A program made the translations under genes and the position numbers. Source: Dallia pectoralis (taxonomy: Eukaryota > Chordata > Actinopteri > Esociformes > Umbridae). Taken from it: 64,000 bases of DNA. Location of the stretch: positions 2,545,601 through 2,609,600 of the forward strand of contig CM055756.1 of NCBI GenBank assembly GCA_029465975.1, in the 5' to 3' direction. This document shows, in pieces, positions 10,661-23,455 of this stretch. The stretch's first letter is position 1; each line of letters begins with the position of its first letter. Under the pieces are notes generated by a model, which searched no databases, was not told where the DNA came from, and saw only the letters and a program-made list of their open reading frames with translations.

Positions 10661-13600
10661 GATTAGGGAGGTGAGAGAGATGGGCATAGACGTTACTATC
10701 AGATACAGTCAACTTTTTTGCAACTGTTAAGCAATGTTTTGATATTGCAGGGTAAACGCTCACGGCTGCCAGCCAAAACCAACCAAACCAGCTGCTTTTT
10801 GTTTTCACTATTGTCTTATTTTCATTAATGACCTTTGAGCTTCATCTGGGATTCGTATGCTTCTGGTGTGTGTTTTATGCCTGAGATGGCGTATGCAACC
10901 ATTAGCTGTGATCTGAACTGATTTCCTGAGTGAGTCAGGGTAGTATTTTTAAAGTGTTCAACATAAAACACAATGGCCATGTTGCTGTGGCTGCGGATGG
11001 CAGCTGCTGTTGTACTCCGCAGTCCAATACAACAGATGGTCTCCACTGTATAATGCAACAAATGGAAAACATGGATTTAGCATTTCTCTCCTGTGAACAC
11101 CTTTTTTAGTTTCTAAAATTGTGCTGCAGAGCAATTCCAGCGCAATCAAAAACTTGTCCAGAAGCAAAAGTATTATTTTAAGGAACAAACACATTTCTGG
11201 CTGCTCCAGGTGAAAGAGACATCCATGTTAAGCCACATCTTGGATGACTCATTCACCTGGAGCAGCCGATAAACAAATACATTCCCACCCACTCATCACC
11301 ATGTAGTCTTTGCATGTGTTGGTGTTCATTTCTTTCAAGTAGTTTTTTATTTACCTGAACCTTGTTTAGTCGTTGAAATGCTTTTCCTAAAAATGGTGGT
11401 GTGACAAAATACATCTGAAATTATTTACATATACAGCACTCGTTTGCTTACAGAATACAGAGTAGGCTACTCTAATGCCTTGACCCAGGTTAACGCCAAT
11501 TATTCTATTAATCAATATTGATTAACTTTGTGTGAAATCACAAAGCAGGTCAGAAACCCACCCACCTAAACAGCTGAAATTCTATGCTGATTATTTAACA
11601 GCTTTTACAAAAAACCCATTAACATACTAATTTCAGAGTGTAATATTGACCTCATCAAAGATATATTGAATTCACATGTTCGTCTGCAATAGGCCTTCAA
11701 AGCTCACTGCATTCAAAACACAATTGGTTTGTTATAATCTTTAATACATTTCTAGCTGGTCGAGGAAAATAAAAAGGACCCACTGAACCCAAAAGAACCC
11801 ATTGTGTTTAGTCTGTCACACTGACATGAGTGCACTCTGGGATCCTGTCATGGGGACCTGATTTAGCATGAATTTGAATGACAGCGGGGTGAACACAATG
11901 TAATCCTCTGTAATCCCTATCATGGCCCATAGCACGATCCTATCTCCCTATCGAGTTATGTCTAAAGGCTCGGGACCCACTGCATTTTCCCCATTCATCA
12001 ACTCATTTTTTTCCTGGCAGAAATGGATGAAAGGCTTGTGTTAGCGTTGACAAAGTGTATACCAGCTACAGGTACTGCTACAACGCCCTTCATATTGGCA
12101 CCCATGGTAAATTTGAGAAAGCGGGGCTCTCGTTCAATTTTTGTTAATACATTTTCAATAAATGTTCAATCTTGAGTTGAATTGAAACTATTGTCATCAC
12201 TATCATATAGTAAAGTATCTTCATAAGAGACACATTTTTTCTCAAACATATGTGTAAGTTATTAGTACCTTTTCATTTAGTACTTTGTGTAACACCTCTG
12301 CGCGCCGATATCGGAGTATTTACAGACACCATTCATCGTTACAGCCTCTCTCCTGATCCTTTAGATTCGGAGGTCCACGCTTGGCCACGCTCTTATTCAG
12401 CTCATGTCACGTGTTTTGTATGGGTTTAGATCAATGGACTGGTATGACCATGGCAAAACATTGATTAAGCAGTGAGTAAAGCATTTTTAATGGAGAACCA
12501 AACAAGTCAAAATAAAATAAAACAATATATAAATAAATATGTACATTGTTTTAAGTGGCACCATTTTTATAATAAGGCCTTTTTTAAATTGAGTGGTATG
12601 ATATTTCATAATAAAAGATTGTATTTCTGTCACGAAATACTTAGGTGTTGAGTGCAACAGAGAAATGTAACGTTTAAATAATGCAAAGCACTGTGACACA
12701 AAAACTAGCAAACTACATAGACCTACCAATACTTAACTCGAAATCTGGTGTGCATCATCAAAATAACATTAAACAGATGGACAACTAAAATTAAACACGG
12801 AGTGAGATAAACTCCTAAACCCCATTACAATTGCATTAAAAAATGTAATTTCATTATTCGATTCAATAAATCATGGCCATTTTTATATTTTAATAGCTAA
12901 AGTCAGCAAATAATGTCATATTTAATGATATAATGTCATATTTTAACATTTAGTCATATTTTTCAACAGTTAATGACACATTTACATTAAAGCGTATTTC
13001 ACTAACACAAGGGATATTTCAATCAATGAAAGTGGGTAGTATTTAGCCGCTGATTGGCTAATCCTTTGAACGTTGTACTACATCAACTTAGTTTGGCAGC
13101 TTTAGAGGTATTGTGAAACAATCTCTGTGAGATTTAACACAGAGTTCATGGTGATTTATGATTTAGAACTTTGGTTAAGAGCATTGAAGGAGTCACCTGC
13201 TTCGCCCCACCCATCTTCATCGTTTGTCATATCTAATGTGATCGTGAAATATGCATTTAAATACGGCATGAAATGTGGAAAAGTGTCATTAAATGTGGAA
13301 ATATGGCATTATGTAACGATTCTTGGGTCACTGAGAGCATCTAGTGCGCTAGGTGGGCATTGCAGTTCCCTTAGGGTAATTATATAAGTTTGAAGTCACC
13401 CTGAATCAGATGTGGGTGATTAGAGTGGGCACAGCAGGTTTAAATTTGGTGATAATGTTTGATATAAAAGTCACTGGGTCTTGGTGCACGGGGTTGGATA
13501 TTGTTTCTATGCCACATCAATGTGTTGTGTTTGAGTGCTGTTTAAATGTTATTAGTAAGTTGCTCTATATGCGCAATTTTATTTCATCATCAATGTCTAG

Positions 13601-15495
13601 TTTTTTACTTTCGTTGATGTTGTGTTAGCTTTATGGTTAAAATAAATACCCAGAAACGTTAATTCTGGTTATGGTAAAAAGAAAAAGATTTGGACTTATT
13701 CGGTCCTTCGGTGTTGATTTTGAGTTGTTTTTGAATCACGGTCCTGCTAAGAGATCCAACCCCGGCCCACTTTAAGCCTCCTGACAGTCAGGTTTTGATT
13801 TAAAATCAATGTATTTAATGTAATATAAGATCCAATTACCTGTCTGTTATCCCAGCTGATTATATTCATCTAACAGACCTGGACAAACATATTCAAGTTG
13901 ATATGCATATATATATAAACTGATCAAACTACCATCTAACATTCATAGGTTCAATCTAATTGCTAATCCCTTCAACATCTTTTTGATTCACCATTGAATG
14001 TTGAAAAGCTCTAACCCTAACCCCACTCTTACGCCAGGATGTACGTGGTGTAAATGTAAAACGCTTTTGACTGTCAGCTGGTTTAATCAAGGAAGTGAAA
14101 GAGCTGAGTCGGTTGTTTGAAGGTTGAATACGCGGGGTATTACTGGAATAAAACGGGGATGTGGAATTAACACGATGAGCTAACGAGTCATCATTGACTT
14201 AATCAAATGCTTTGGGTTTGTCAATATGCCCCCTGTCACCACGATGTGTACCGAACAGAGACAAATAATCAGGAGAGGACAACATAAAGTGGAGACAGCA
14301 GGACCTCGTTCAGAAGATAAGTGGAACTCGTGTTTGCGGGTTCCAGGTTAATCCACACAACAGGTGAAAAAACAAACAGCACAGATAAATACAAACAAGA
14401 CAACGGTAAACATGTTGTCCTTGACGAATGATGCGGTGACCTACTCTCTCTGGGCAAATTACTGGCACTTTTACAAATGCATTTTCTGTGAATTAAAAGA
14501 CAAAAAAACTAAGAAAGAAATACTTTGCTGGAAGTCGTATAATATCACACAATGGATTGCAATTAACTACTCTGTGTAGTTTGGAGAACATCTGATCTCT
14601 TATGGCAACAAAATAGCAACTAGCTTTAAATTATGGTTAAACACAAAAACTGTCTGGGTTCCCATAAATTAGTACATTTCAAAATACACTTTATTTCAAA
14701 AACACTTTATTTTAACAAGCTATATGATGTGTAACCAATAATTTCATTGTATTTGGGCAATGTCTGCATGTACTATGCTTTAGTATTTTTACGAGACTCG
14801 AGTTGTAAGTTCCACTCAGTGAGATTAACCTGCTCAACTCTGTTGTTGTAAGAAACCTTCATTATAAAACGATCAGGAATTTTACCTCGTTGAAGCTCTG
14901 CCTTTAAATACCCTCATGCAAAAACTTACAAAAAGATGATGTTTAAAGCTATTTTGTTTGTTCAGGAACAAGTCTTGTGTTTTGTAAAGCTTTTTGCCAT
15001 GTTGGACTATACAGAAGTATGAATGCCCTTGGGTCACACACAAAACACACTCTTTCACACATCTTTGTACTATCTTTGTACACATAATTCTGCCCAATCA
15101 GTAAGCAGAATGTATATATTTAACTGTATGTTGACAGACAAACTATTGTAGGATACGTTTTTTGAAGACGTGGATGGTGGGGCAGGATTGTTAACTGGAG
15201 ATGAACGGTGCACACTCATACATTGGATATAAAAGGATTTCAGTTTGTTTTTTCAATTGAATTGTTCACATTATAGTTCACATTAAACAAGCAAAATGCA
15301 GTAGCACAGCACCAAACAGTTTGCCTGAGGTAAAACAAAATCACACCTAATTTGGCTACTCAATAGCTACGAAAAAGGCATTTTTGGGCATGTTTACAGG
15401 CTTGGTTATGAATGTAAGTCAATAGTTAAATTGGGCACTGTTCATTTTTTATTTAATGTTTAATTATTTCATAACCAAACCTGAAGTTGGTCCGC
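10661..15495. other. Unassigned intron or 5' flank of the GluN2 gene
   Basis: The sequence is AT-rich with no recognisable exon. ATTT/CATATTT-rich words recur at 12850-12980. The short frames at 10593-11194 (minus), 12487-12729 (minus), 13127-13628 (plus), 14269-14579 and 14882-15097 show no domain. A CCCTAACCCC at about 14020 is isolated. Confidence 0.55.
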
Positions 15496-15585
15496 AAAGA
15501 AGTGGAATAGCCTGCAATGGCTGAGTCAATCACCTGATCTCAACCTGATCAAGCATGTATTTGACTTGCTGAAGTCAAAACTTAA
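15496..15585 (+). mobile_element. Tc1-like transposon fossil, left part (interrupted at TTAA)
   Basis: CAAAGAAGTGGAATA..., GTCAATCACCTGATCTCAACC and TTGACTTGCTGAAG follow the transposase segment that I recall encoding SPDLN and HAFHLLK in fish Tc1 families. The match stops at AAAACTTAA (TTAA 15582-15585) and resumes at 16605, so a later insertion split the copy. Confidence 0.8.
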
Positions 15586-16604
15586 CCCTCCTGTTATCCT
15601 CAAATTTACTAACATCTGTTATCCTTTGGGGTTAATTTGACCCCAAGATTTAAAACCTCCAGAAAATGTTGGGGATGAAAAGTTTTAACCAATTTTTAAG
15701 TTGGTAGCCTAAACTAGCAATTAGAAAATGTTGACTGCCTAATCTGAAGAAAAAAATGCCCCCCCCATGCTCCCAGAAAATCTCCTTGATTCAACTTTTT
15801 TTGATAGGAATTGATAGGAAAAATGGTGAATGGCCTGGGAATTCACCACGATGCTCACAACATGACAGTACCTTCACCATGATTCCCATACCATGACAGT
15901 ACCTTCACCATGACAGTACCTTCACCACGATGCCCATAACATGACAGTACCTTCACCATGACAGTACCTTCACCATGATGCCCATATCATGACAGTACCT
16001 TCACCATGACAGTACCTTCACCACGATGCCCATACCCATGACAGTACCTTCACCATGATGCCCACACCATGACAGTACCTTCACCATGACAGTACCTTCA
16101 CCATGACAGTAGCTTCACCATGACAGTACCTTCACCATGACAGTACCTTCACCATGACAGTACCTTCACCATGACAGTACCTTCACCATGACAGTACCTT
16201 CACCACGATGCCCACACCATGACAGTACCTTCACCATGACAGTACCTTCACCATGGCAGTAGCTTCACCATGACAGTACCTTCACCATGACAGTACCTTA
16301 ACCATGACAGTACCTTCACCATGACAGTACCTTCACCATGACAGTACCCTCACCATGACAGTACCCTCACCATGACAGTACCCTCACCATGACATGCCAG
16401 AAATTGACCCCAAGGAACAGCGGTGCACAAAATGCATACAGGACATTGAAAATATATCATCATGTTAATTTTATGTTTACCCAGTTGTCCCCATGAAATT
16501 AGGAAAAGTCATTCAATATGAAGGAAAAAAAATGATGTCAAGTACTTTTTTAGAGACGTCAAAGATTGAATGGGGTCAAATTGACCCCAAGGATAACAGG
16601 AGGG
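15586..16604. mobile_element. piggyBac-type MITE flanked by TTAA, with an internal minisatellite
   Basis: The element starts CCCTCCTGTTATCCT and ends AGGATAACAGGAGGG, a perfect 15-bp terminal inverted repeat. TTAA flanks both sides (15582-15585 and 16605-16608), as for piggyBac-superfamily targets. Sub-terminal GGGGTCAAATTGACCCC-type palindromes lie near both ends. It has no transposase, so it is non-autonomous. Joining the flanks at one TTAA restores a continuous Tc1 sequence, which confirms the boundaries. The 5' end carries an extra partial copy of TGTTATCCT, so the inner inverted repeats are offset. Confidence 0.85.
15843..16393. repeat. Minisatellite inside the MITE, 17-bp basic unit
   Basis: The unit is ACCTTCACCATGACAGT (17 bp). 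About eight positions carry a longer insert of the CACGATGCCCACACCATG type, giving units of about 31-33 bp. Copies near the right end shift to ACCCTCACC. The array fills about half of the MITE and touches neither terminus, so it grew inside the element. Confidence 0.93.
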
Positions 16605-16800
16605 TTAAGGCAGAAAAAAACAAACAAACAACTGAAGACAGAACTGAACGCATTAAAGGCCTGGCAAAGCATTACAAAAATTGTGAAAGTCATAATTTGG
16701 TGATGTCAGGGCATACATGCCTGCTGAGAATTCTCAAGTATTAAAATGAAACATTATATCTATTGATTGTGTTGATTTGTCATGTTCCATTTGAGGGGGA
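16605..16800 (+). mobile_element. Tc1-like transposon fossil, right part
   Basis: The sequence resumes with TTAAGGCAGAAA, AACTGAAGACAG, GGCCTGGCAAAGCATTAC and TTTGGTGATGTC and ends in TTCTCAAGTATTAAAATG. This is the C-terminal coding and stop region of the fish Tc1-like family. Frameshifts and an A-rich insertion show it is inactive. Its left neighbour is 15496-15585. The exact right end, including any terminal inverted repeat, was not identified. Confidence 0.78.
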
Positions 16801-17871
16801 CAGTGTACGAAAATGGATTTCTTATATGTTTCATTCAATATTTCGATCCAACCACTTGAAATATAGCTGTATGTCTGCGTTCCAATTGTATCTTCGTTGT
16901 TTAATTTCAAATCCATAGCGGTGTACGTACATCACTTGGATATACTCTGTTAACATCCTCAAATGTCTTTATTTTGAGCTATAACATAAATTAGGCTACT
17001 GTATTTCATTGACTATATACTTCACTGACAGGAAACAACAAATGACATGACCGTCACTCTGTGACCTCAGTAATCTGTTGGTGGATTTGGAAATGCACTC
17101 AAGCCATCTCAAATTGTACGCTCTCTAGTGATGTAATCCACTCTTTAAATCGGCAAGTCCCTAACTTTTAGCTCCCACGGTTTCGATGTGTCTCCAGCCT
17201 CCTATCACAATGACTGTGTTCGGCTTAGCAACCCCTCTCTCACTTCGCTTTGCCCAAATCACCGCTGGCTGTAGGACACCAGGACCAGATTAGATCAAAG
17301 CCACTGCCACAGTTCCAGTCTGGCACTTTAACGGGCTCAGACCATTTCCCCATGCACTGCCGTGTTACTGAGAAAATCCCTAGTGCGACCGAAAAAGATT
17401 ACGGCGTGCCTTTTTAAAACTGGCATCCAGCTGAATATGTCAGGGAGATCATAGAGTCAAAGAGATATCGTATCAAACTACGAGGTGCTTGACGGTCTAT
17501 TGCCGTTCAATGGCTGACAGTCCTAACAGAACCCTTCAAGATGTGTATCTTGACTTTCAGAGCAGATGGCCTTCCGATGAGGCAGTGCTCACCCCCCTCT
17601 AGTGGGCGAGTTAGTTGAAGCACGTTTACTTAAAATAGCAGTGGTCCTCTACTGTCTCTCTGGATGACACGAGCAGCTCACTCTCACTGCCAATTGTCTC
17701 GGTGAGTAGTTGTTGATGTTAATATACAGTTTAATATATGAAAGGCTCAATATGTCATATATGTTTTTCCGTCAACACATAGACTGACTTGAAAAAAAAA
17801 ACTGGCACATTCATTCACCTATAGGCCTGCTATCATATCTATCGAGAGGACTCTTCTCAAGGCTTTCAATT
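16801..17871. other. Unassigned spacer
   Basis: There is no recognisable gene or repeat. CAGTCTGGCACTTT and other moderately GC-rich words around 17200-17700 look like unique sequence, but no open exon with good splice sites was identified. Confidence 0.5.
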
Positions 17872-18228
17872 TCACCTTCCTTGTGCCCTATTCCTTTTGA
17901 AAGCATTATGGCATGGAAAGACCACAAGAAACAATTGTGTGACTTTGTGAACCATCCCTTTAACTTTGAAAACTAATGTGAGATATACGCTGGAAGCTTC
18001 TGCAGGAATGCCATTCAAAAAGGAAAACAGGAGAGTCATCTTACATTCAGGATTTACATCCCAGCTTTTAATAGGAAATGCAACGATGAGCACTAAACTA
18101 TTGCCAGTTATAAAACGAAGGGCACAGTGAAAAAAAAGGTCTAATGATTTAAGTGTAGAAGCCGAGGCTTGCTTAAATATGACAACCCCATAATCCAAAC
18201 AGACATACAAATGATTTGGATGATTCAT
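17872..18228 (-). pseudogene. LINE reverse-transcriptase C-terminal remnant (L2/Rex-like)
   Basis: The minus-strand frame contains CLDYGVVIF, then STLKSLDLFFHCALRFITG. This matches the end of the reverse-transcriptase domain of fish non-LTR elements, where I recall the pattern LDYGD, then LD.VYHSALRFITG. The aligned stretch covers about residues 10-50 of the frame; the rest is more decayed. There is no endonuclease and no intact palm motif, so it is a 5'-truncated dead fragment. Confidence 0.75.
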
Positions 18229-19411
18229 TTTCCACGCTCATGAGAAAGACAGACTCTGATTCTGTGAAGAAATCCTATTTGGATTTTAAGGAACGAAACG
18301 GAATGTGTGACATGTTTTTAACGTCAAGTTGTCATCAAGCCAAAGGCCAATATAATTATTTATATATTTATAACAGGGAGGCTATTTTTCATTATCTCTG
18401 TGCAGTTATGTTTTGTTATTATGTGCAGTTTTTTCTCTTAATAAAATTTGAGTTAAAAGACCGAAATATATTACATTTTCTTGCTCTAGTTTTTTGGGGG
18501 GAATTAGCACTCAAAGATAGTTTAGTGTCATAAAACATGGAGGTCAGACTATCAGCTGACAAAACGTTGGGTCAACGGAGATGCAGGAGAACTCTACATG
18601 TATGGATACAACATGAATGTTGTCATATTAACTGTATCTCCAGTATCCTTTAAATACAGCGTGGACAGCACAATGGAGTGGCTGATTTGTGCACTTGCAG
18701 ACATTATTATTTGAGCCGCAGCATTCATGGTCACCAGACCGGCCCTGAAGCCATTAGAAAGCATCAACATGCTTAGTGACACTCACCCGCTAACTTAAAG
18801 AAAATTAGAAGATGCGTGACTAGCTTTGACGGGCTCGTAAATGAGGCGGCATAATTCACCATATGATCCATCCTGGTAATTTAGAACAGCTCAGTAGAAA
18901 TCCGCTTATTTCTAACTTTTCATTGAAATGCTGGTGAGAAGCCAACATAATTAATCATTTTTTTTTTAAGTAAGGAAGCTTTATTCACGTTGTATTTTTT
19001 GAATTTTTAATGTACTCAATCATGGTTTAAATCAATTAAGAAAAATCCACAAATTCTATTACAATTCCTAACTGACCACAGCGATTGAGGTGTGTCAGTT
19101 TACATTCCATTTAGCTTCCAGCTGTATAGTCTGCATGTGTTCAGTAATAAGGATTAGATTAACCAAACAAATTATAATTGCCAATTTGACCTATGCTAAT
19201 TCAAAGACAGCCAACATATTAATTATCTGATAATTCTCAAGGTCGGAGTTCATTTCACCATTCACCTTATATTAGGGGTTTAGCTAAACCATAATTATAT
19301 AATTATTATCTCTGTCATTTTCTGATTAATTTCTAGCATGGTGTGAGGTGCATAAAATACACACAGTTTAATTGTTGCCATGAATCTTAGAAAAAGATGT
19401 GTGCATGTTTG
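18229..19411. other. Unassigned AT-rich spacer
   Basis: The frames at 18216-18533 (plus) and 18594-18782 (minus) are short and have no domain. A T10 run occurs at about 18959. Nothing else is recognised. Confidence 0.5.
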
Positions 19412-20610
19412 ATATAGTACAGGGGTGTCCAAAGTTTTTTTAGTGAGGGCCAAATACAGAAAAATAAACAAAGGGCCGGGCCGCACACTAGAGGTGACAT
19501 TAACACATGAATACTGTGTGTATTTCTAACTCACCTATAATGTGAAGAACTGTGCTGTCCTCTAGCTCGAATTATGTTGACAGTTTTTACGCCCGTCATG
19601 GCCGGAGCTCCATCCGTTGTTTCTCCACAGAGTTTGTCCCATTTAAGCCCCATCTTTCCAACTGCCTCCGACACAGCTTCAAAAATATCTCTGCCGGTCG
19701 TTGGGCCTTTTAGGCTCCTCATATCATGCAGCTCCTTCGTACAGCAAAAATGACCATCTACTCCCCGCAAAACATTAACAGCTGCGCGGTGTCTGTGGCA
19801 TTTGTGCTCTTATCGCTAACCCTATCCATAACCAATCGCATGCTATCAAGTACAAATCAAAAGCACTAGCTTTGTCTCTCAGCTGAAGTTTCCAGTTAGC
19901 TGACAACAAGTCCTCGATTCTCCGCACCACTGTATTTCTGGATAAGCTCACGTTGTTGAAATCCGGAACTTTTTCCGGGCACATTATTGCTGTGACTTTG
20001 AGGCACTGCTTTATGAAATCACCGTCTGAGAACGGTTTGCCGTGCTGGGCCATACGTTTAGCGACCTTATAGCTTGCTGTTGTGGCGTTTTCCTTTATTT
20101 TGTTAGCACTAAAAACACCTGTTGTTGAGCTTGCATGCTAGCTGCCATTTGCTTGACTTTCTGCGTTCGTTCGGCACTGGTGTACTGATGTGTAGCTCTG
20201 ATGTTTGGTCTCATAGTGCTGACGGACATTATACTCTTTCATCACAGCAACATCTTCATTGCAAATCAAACAGATACACTTTACGTTGATTTCTTTGAAG
20301 AAATATTCATTTTCCCACTGTGTTTGAAATCTTCTACACTCACTTGCTATTTTGCGTTTCTTTAGTGCTGCCATTTCTGGTGACTCGCAGTAAAAGTTTT
20401 TGTTTGCTTAATTTTGTTTAGTGGAGAAGCACCGTTTCCATGGCTGGCTCCAACTAGTGTTGAAACTGAGAAGTGCAACAGAGTTGAGCTCAATCTTCTT
20501 GTGCGGGCCATATTCAATTATATTTTCAGAATTTGCTGCGGGCCAATAAAAACTGGACCGCGGGCCGCAGTTGGCCCGCGGGCCGGACTTTGGACACCCC
20601 TGATATAGTA
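19412..20610 (-). mobile_element. Non-autonomous hAT (GTF2IRD2-like) copy 1 with 8-bp target duplications
   Basis: The element spans 19420-20602. Its terminal inverted repeats are CAGGGGTGTCCAAAGT and ACTTTGGACACCCCTG, and a perfect 8-bp target duplication ATATAGTA flanks it (19412-19419 and 20603-20610). Internal minus-strand frames encode a C-X2-C-X14-H-X4-H zinc finger (20138-20374), a middle domain (19775-20053) and a segment with TDGAPAMTG (19531-19770), the pattern of GTF2IRD2-like hAT transposases. The rest of the RNase-H fold and the C-terminal hAT dimerisation region are absent. A frame break after QANGS is shared with copy 2, so the coding defect predates both insertions. Mobilisation must have used a transposase in trans. 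Confidence 0.93.
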
Positions 20611-22555
20611 TGTATATAAAACTGCTTTGTCCGCTCACTCAAATGGTTTCCAGACCAGTGCTTGACTACGGAGCAGCAAAGGGAATCGTGCCTCTGCCCC
20701 TTCAGGCTCTTTGTTCTGCCACTACTGGTTTATTGCCATACCACCCCAACTACAGGTCAGCTATTGCTCTAGCTAAAATAAAGTTTTCTCGGATCTGGCA
20801 TGCAGTTACTGCCTATTTTTACGAGAAGGAAATAACATTTAGAAACTTTGAACCAGTTTTTGTTTCCAATTTTGCAATATCTAAATCAATATTACGTTTC
20901 TGTTTAAGCAACTCCCAGCAGACTGCTGACTGTTAATGTTGAGATATGTGTCCTCTGATCCCAATTTAATAGGGTTGTGATGCTCCTTGCTAAACACGAA
21001 AGCCTATGCAGGAATCCTGATGCGCCAGAAGGCATGCACTACCTTGAGTGAACTTACAGGTACACAACACGACACAAAGAGATTGACAATTCATGTGGAA
21101 AACCTCTTTAATTGGTATATGCCATCAACACCACACTGAGTATCCAAACTGTGCGGTTCTTTATCAGATCTCTTCATACAGACAGAATGTCTGGACAGTA
21201 CGCAGACCCACTGCAGTTTACCAACTGCAGAGGTTTGTGGAGCACAATACCAGCTTGCCTCACACTACATCTTCTTCATTACATTTCTTACAGCACCTCA
21301 ACACCTCAACGACACAATGATACATGCAATAATAATATGTGTTTGTGGCCTCTGGCTCAGCATCTGCAATTCAACTACCAGAGGACCAAACGTCCCAGCT
21401 GATATGTCTTCAGCCCGATCTGTCGACAGACAGCAATATAAGATGAGTAAGCACTTTGAAACTCTTGGTCCCTCGGCACTGGTATGCCGCAAAGAGACAA
21501 CACATGTGTCATCCATTCTCTGTAAGGTACCTTTAAATTTAACACAGTCAGAACCTTTAACTTAAGGGACCCATCACTTCCTCCCCTTGAGATTGAGCGC
21601 CCAGCTGTTGTTTCGGTGGAATCATTAACATTCATTTTCGAGTAATATCAGACAGGAGATCTGATGGTTTCTGTGTGTTTTTTGGTGAGTAGGACGATAT
21701 ATCCTGAATGTATTCATAAAAACCCACCGTGTCAATTTCAGCGCGGGCCAATGTCCCCGTAACAACCAAGTGCCCCAGAACACAGCTCTGCAGTCTCCCA
21801 TAAACACGGCACACCTGTTCCCAATCAGTACACATTACGGAGGTCATTATAAGGTCCCTGGGGAACAACTCATTGGAGACAATGCGTCTTAAGGAAAATA
21901 TGAAGCTGCAGAATAAATAAGGGAAATGTTCCCGAAACGCCACCTTAACGCTGCCTGAGACGCGTTCTCTCATCTGGCCCCAGTGGTTCGCGTTCTACAG
22001 GTTGTCTCCAGTTCCTCCAATCTTCACTTGTCCAATGTCAGTCCCCTGTGTCTCTCCCCAAAGACAAAATGTTAACACTATGTCTTAACATAACGTGATG
22101 TGTGCCCACACAAATGTATTTATAGTGATGGTTCTCTTGTAAAGAGGATGAACGTGGTGTTGATGAAGGACCCTAAACTATTCTGAAGATCACTTTTTTT
22201 AGAAGGTAGCCTGATGGTGTGAAAGTTTGCTCATTATCCAAAGAGTTGCTGACTTGAAATGTACTGCCAGTGTGCCCTTAAACAAGGCTCTTAACGTAAC
22301 ACACGTAAATACAGACGACGCGTGCATCAAAATAGCAAAGGGTCATTAGCTCTGCACCGGCTGAGCTTTAACTGTGCACATGCCTGTTTGGACACAGGGA
22401 TTGCAGAGACAATAACAATCGATAAGAATTGTTACCCAAGTGCAAGTAAACTGAGAGAAAGTTTATTTCCTAATGAGGAAACAGTAAAAGCACTCCTATT
22501 TTAACAACCACATAAAATGGTCAAAATTCAAATGAGGTACACCAAACATATATTG
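20611..22555. other. Unassigned spacer
   Basis: Several overlapping frames of 60-113 codons occur on both strands (for example 20610-20936 plus and 21632-21973 minus), none with a recognisable domain. A stretch near 22243-22278 (TGTGCCCTTAAACAAGGC) resembles part of a fish SINE body, but is too short to call. Confidence 0.45.
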
Positions 22556-22559
22556 GTTT

Positions 22560-23455
22560 GGTCTGTATGTGATAAAACATCATTCCAAAACCTATAGGAA
22601 GCACTCAGAGGTGTTGATATACATCTTGGAGGGGTTACAAAGCCATTTGCAAGCATTATACTGTATTTAATTCACCTGTCTACCCTAAATTGATATTCGG
22701 TGGAGAAACTACCCGATTGGCAATCTACATTAGACAGGTGTCGTGGCAATCCCTGAATGGGAAGGATATGGAGTCAATAGCTTCTTTAAAACAGGTAAAG
22801 CTTGATTTTCAAAGTTCATGAACCTGGAGAAAAATAACCACAGACTGAATTGTAAAAAAAGATGCCCATAAAACTCTCTAAAAAACACCGGATGAAGATG
22901 CAGAAATATCTGGGCCATCCATGCAACCATCACTGTCAACGTGCGTGAGTCAACTGTCAGAAAAAAACTGACCTACATAGCAGATCAGGAAAGAAGAAGC
23001 AACCGCTGTCAAAAAAAAACAATATCAAAACATGACTGACGTTCGCCAGACAACACCTGGGTAAAGACCAAAACTACAGGACCAATGTGCTCTGGACGGA
23101 TCCAACTGAGTTGTCGGGGCGCAGTGCCAGACACCATGTCTGGTCAAAACCAAACCCTATATAACAAAGAATCTCACACTCATCCTTAAAGCATGGAAGT
23201 GGCGGCGTTACGGTTTGTTGACTGCATTGCTGCCTCAGGTCCTGGTCAATTTGCCTTTATTCAGTCACTTCCATGTTGTACCAGACACCTCTTGCCAAGC
23301 ATATCAGACCATCTGTCAAAAGCTGAAGCAAACAGGGGTCTTGGAACTGGATATTGATCCCAAACACACAAGCACACTTTCTACACAATGGGTCAACAAT
23401 TATACATGGAGGGTTAAAGAAAGAATATAACCTGCCAGGGTGTTTACTTACTTTC
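22560..23455 (+). mobile_element. Decayed Tc1/mariner transposon
   Basis: Transposase blocks appear in order: NVLWTDPTE (about 23083-23113, holding the first catalytic Asp), KHGSGGV (about 23187-23207) and DIDPKHTS (about 23352-23375, around the second catalytic Asp). The N-terminal DNA-binding half is recognisable only as scattered similarity (about 22730-23030). Frameshifts and stops are numerous. It is a different Tc1 family from the copies at 7.5, 15.5 and 27 kb. Outer limits are approximate because I could not place the inverted repeats. Confidence 0.7.

Noticed and set aside
14015..14030. Interstitial telomere repeat (CTAACCCTAACCCC)
   Set aside because: Only about two TTAGGG-like units are present, as also at 57863; no array.
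16605..16744. Small protein gene in the frame 16493-16744
   Set aside because: The frame crosses the MITE end into Tc1 sequence, so it is a chance fusion of transposon pieces.
20610..20936. LINE reverse-transcriptase piece suggested by PVLDYGAA
   Set aside because: Only the short LDYG word matches; the following residues do not follow the pattern seen at 17.9 kb.
22243..22290. SINE body (TGTGCCCTTAAACAAGGC)
   Set aside because: The resemblance is under 40 bp, and there is no tRNA-like head or recognisable tail nearby.
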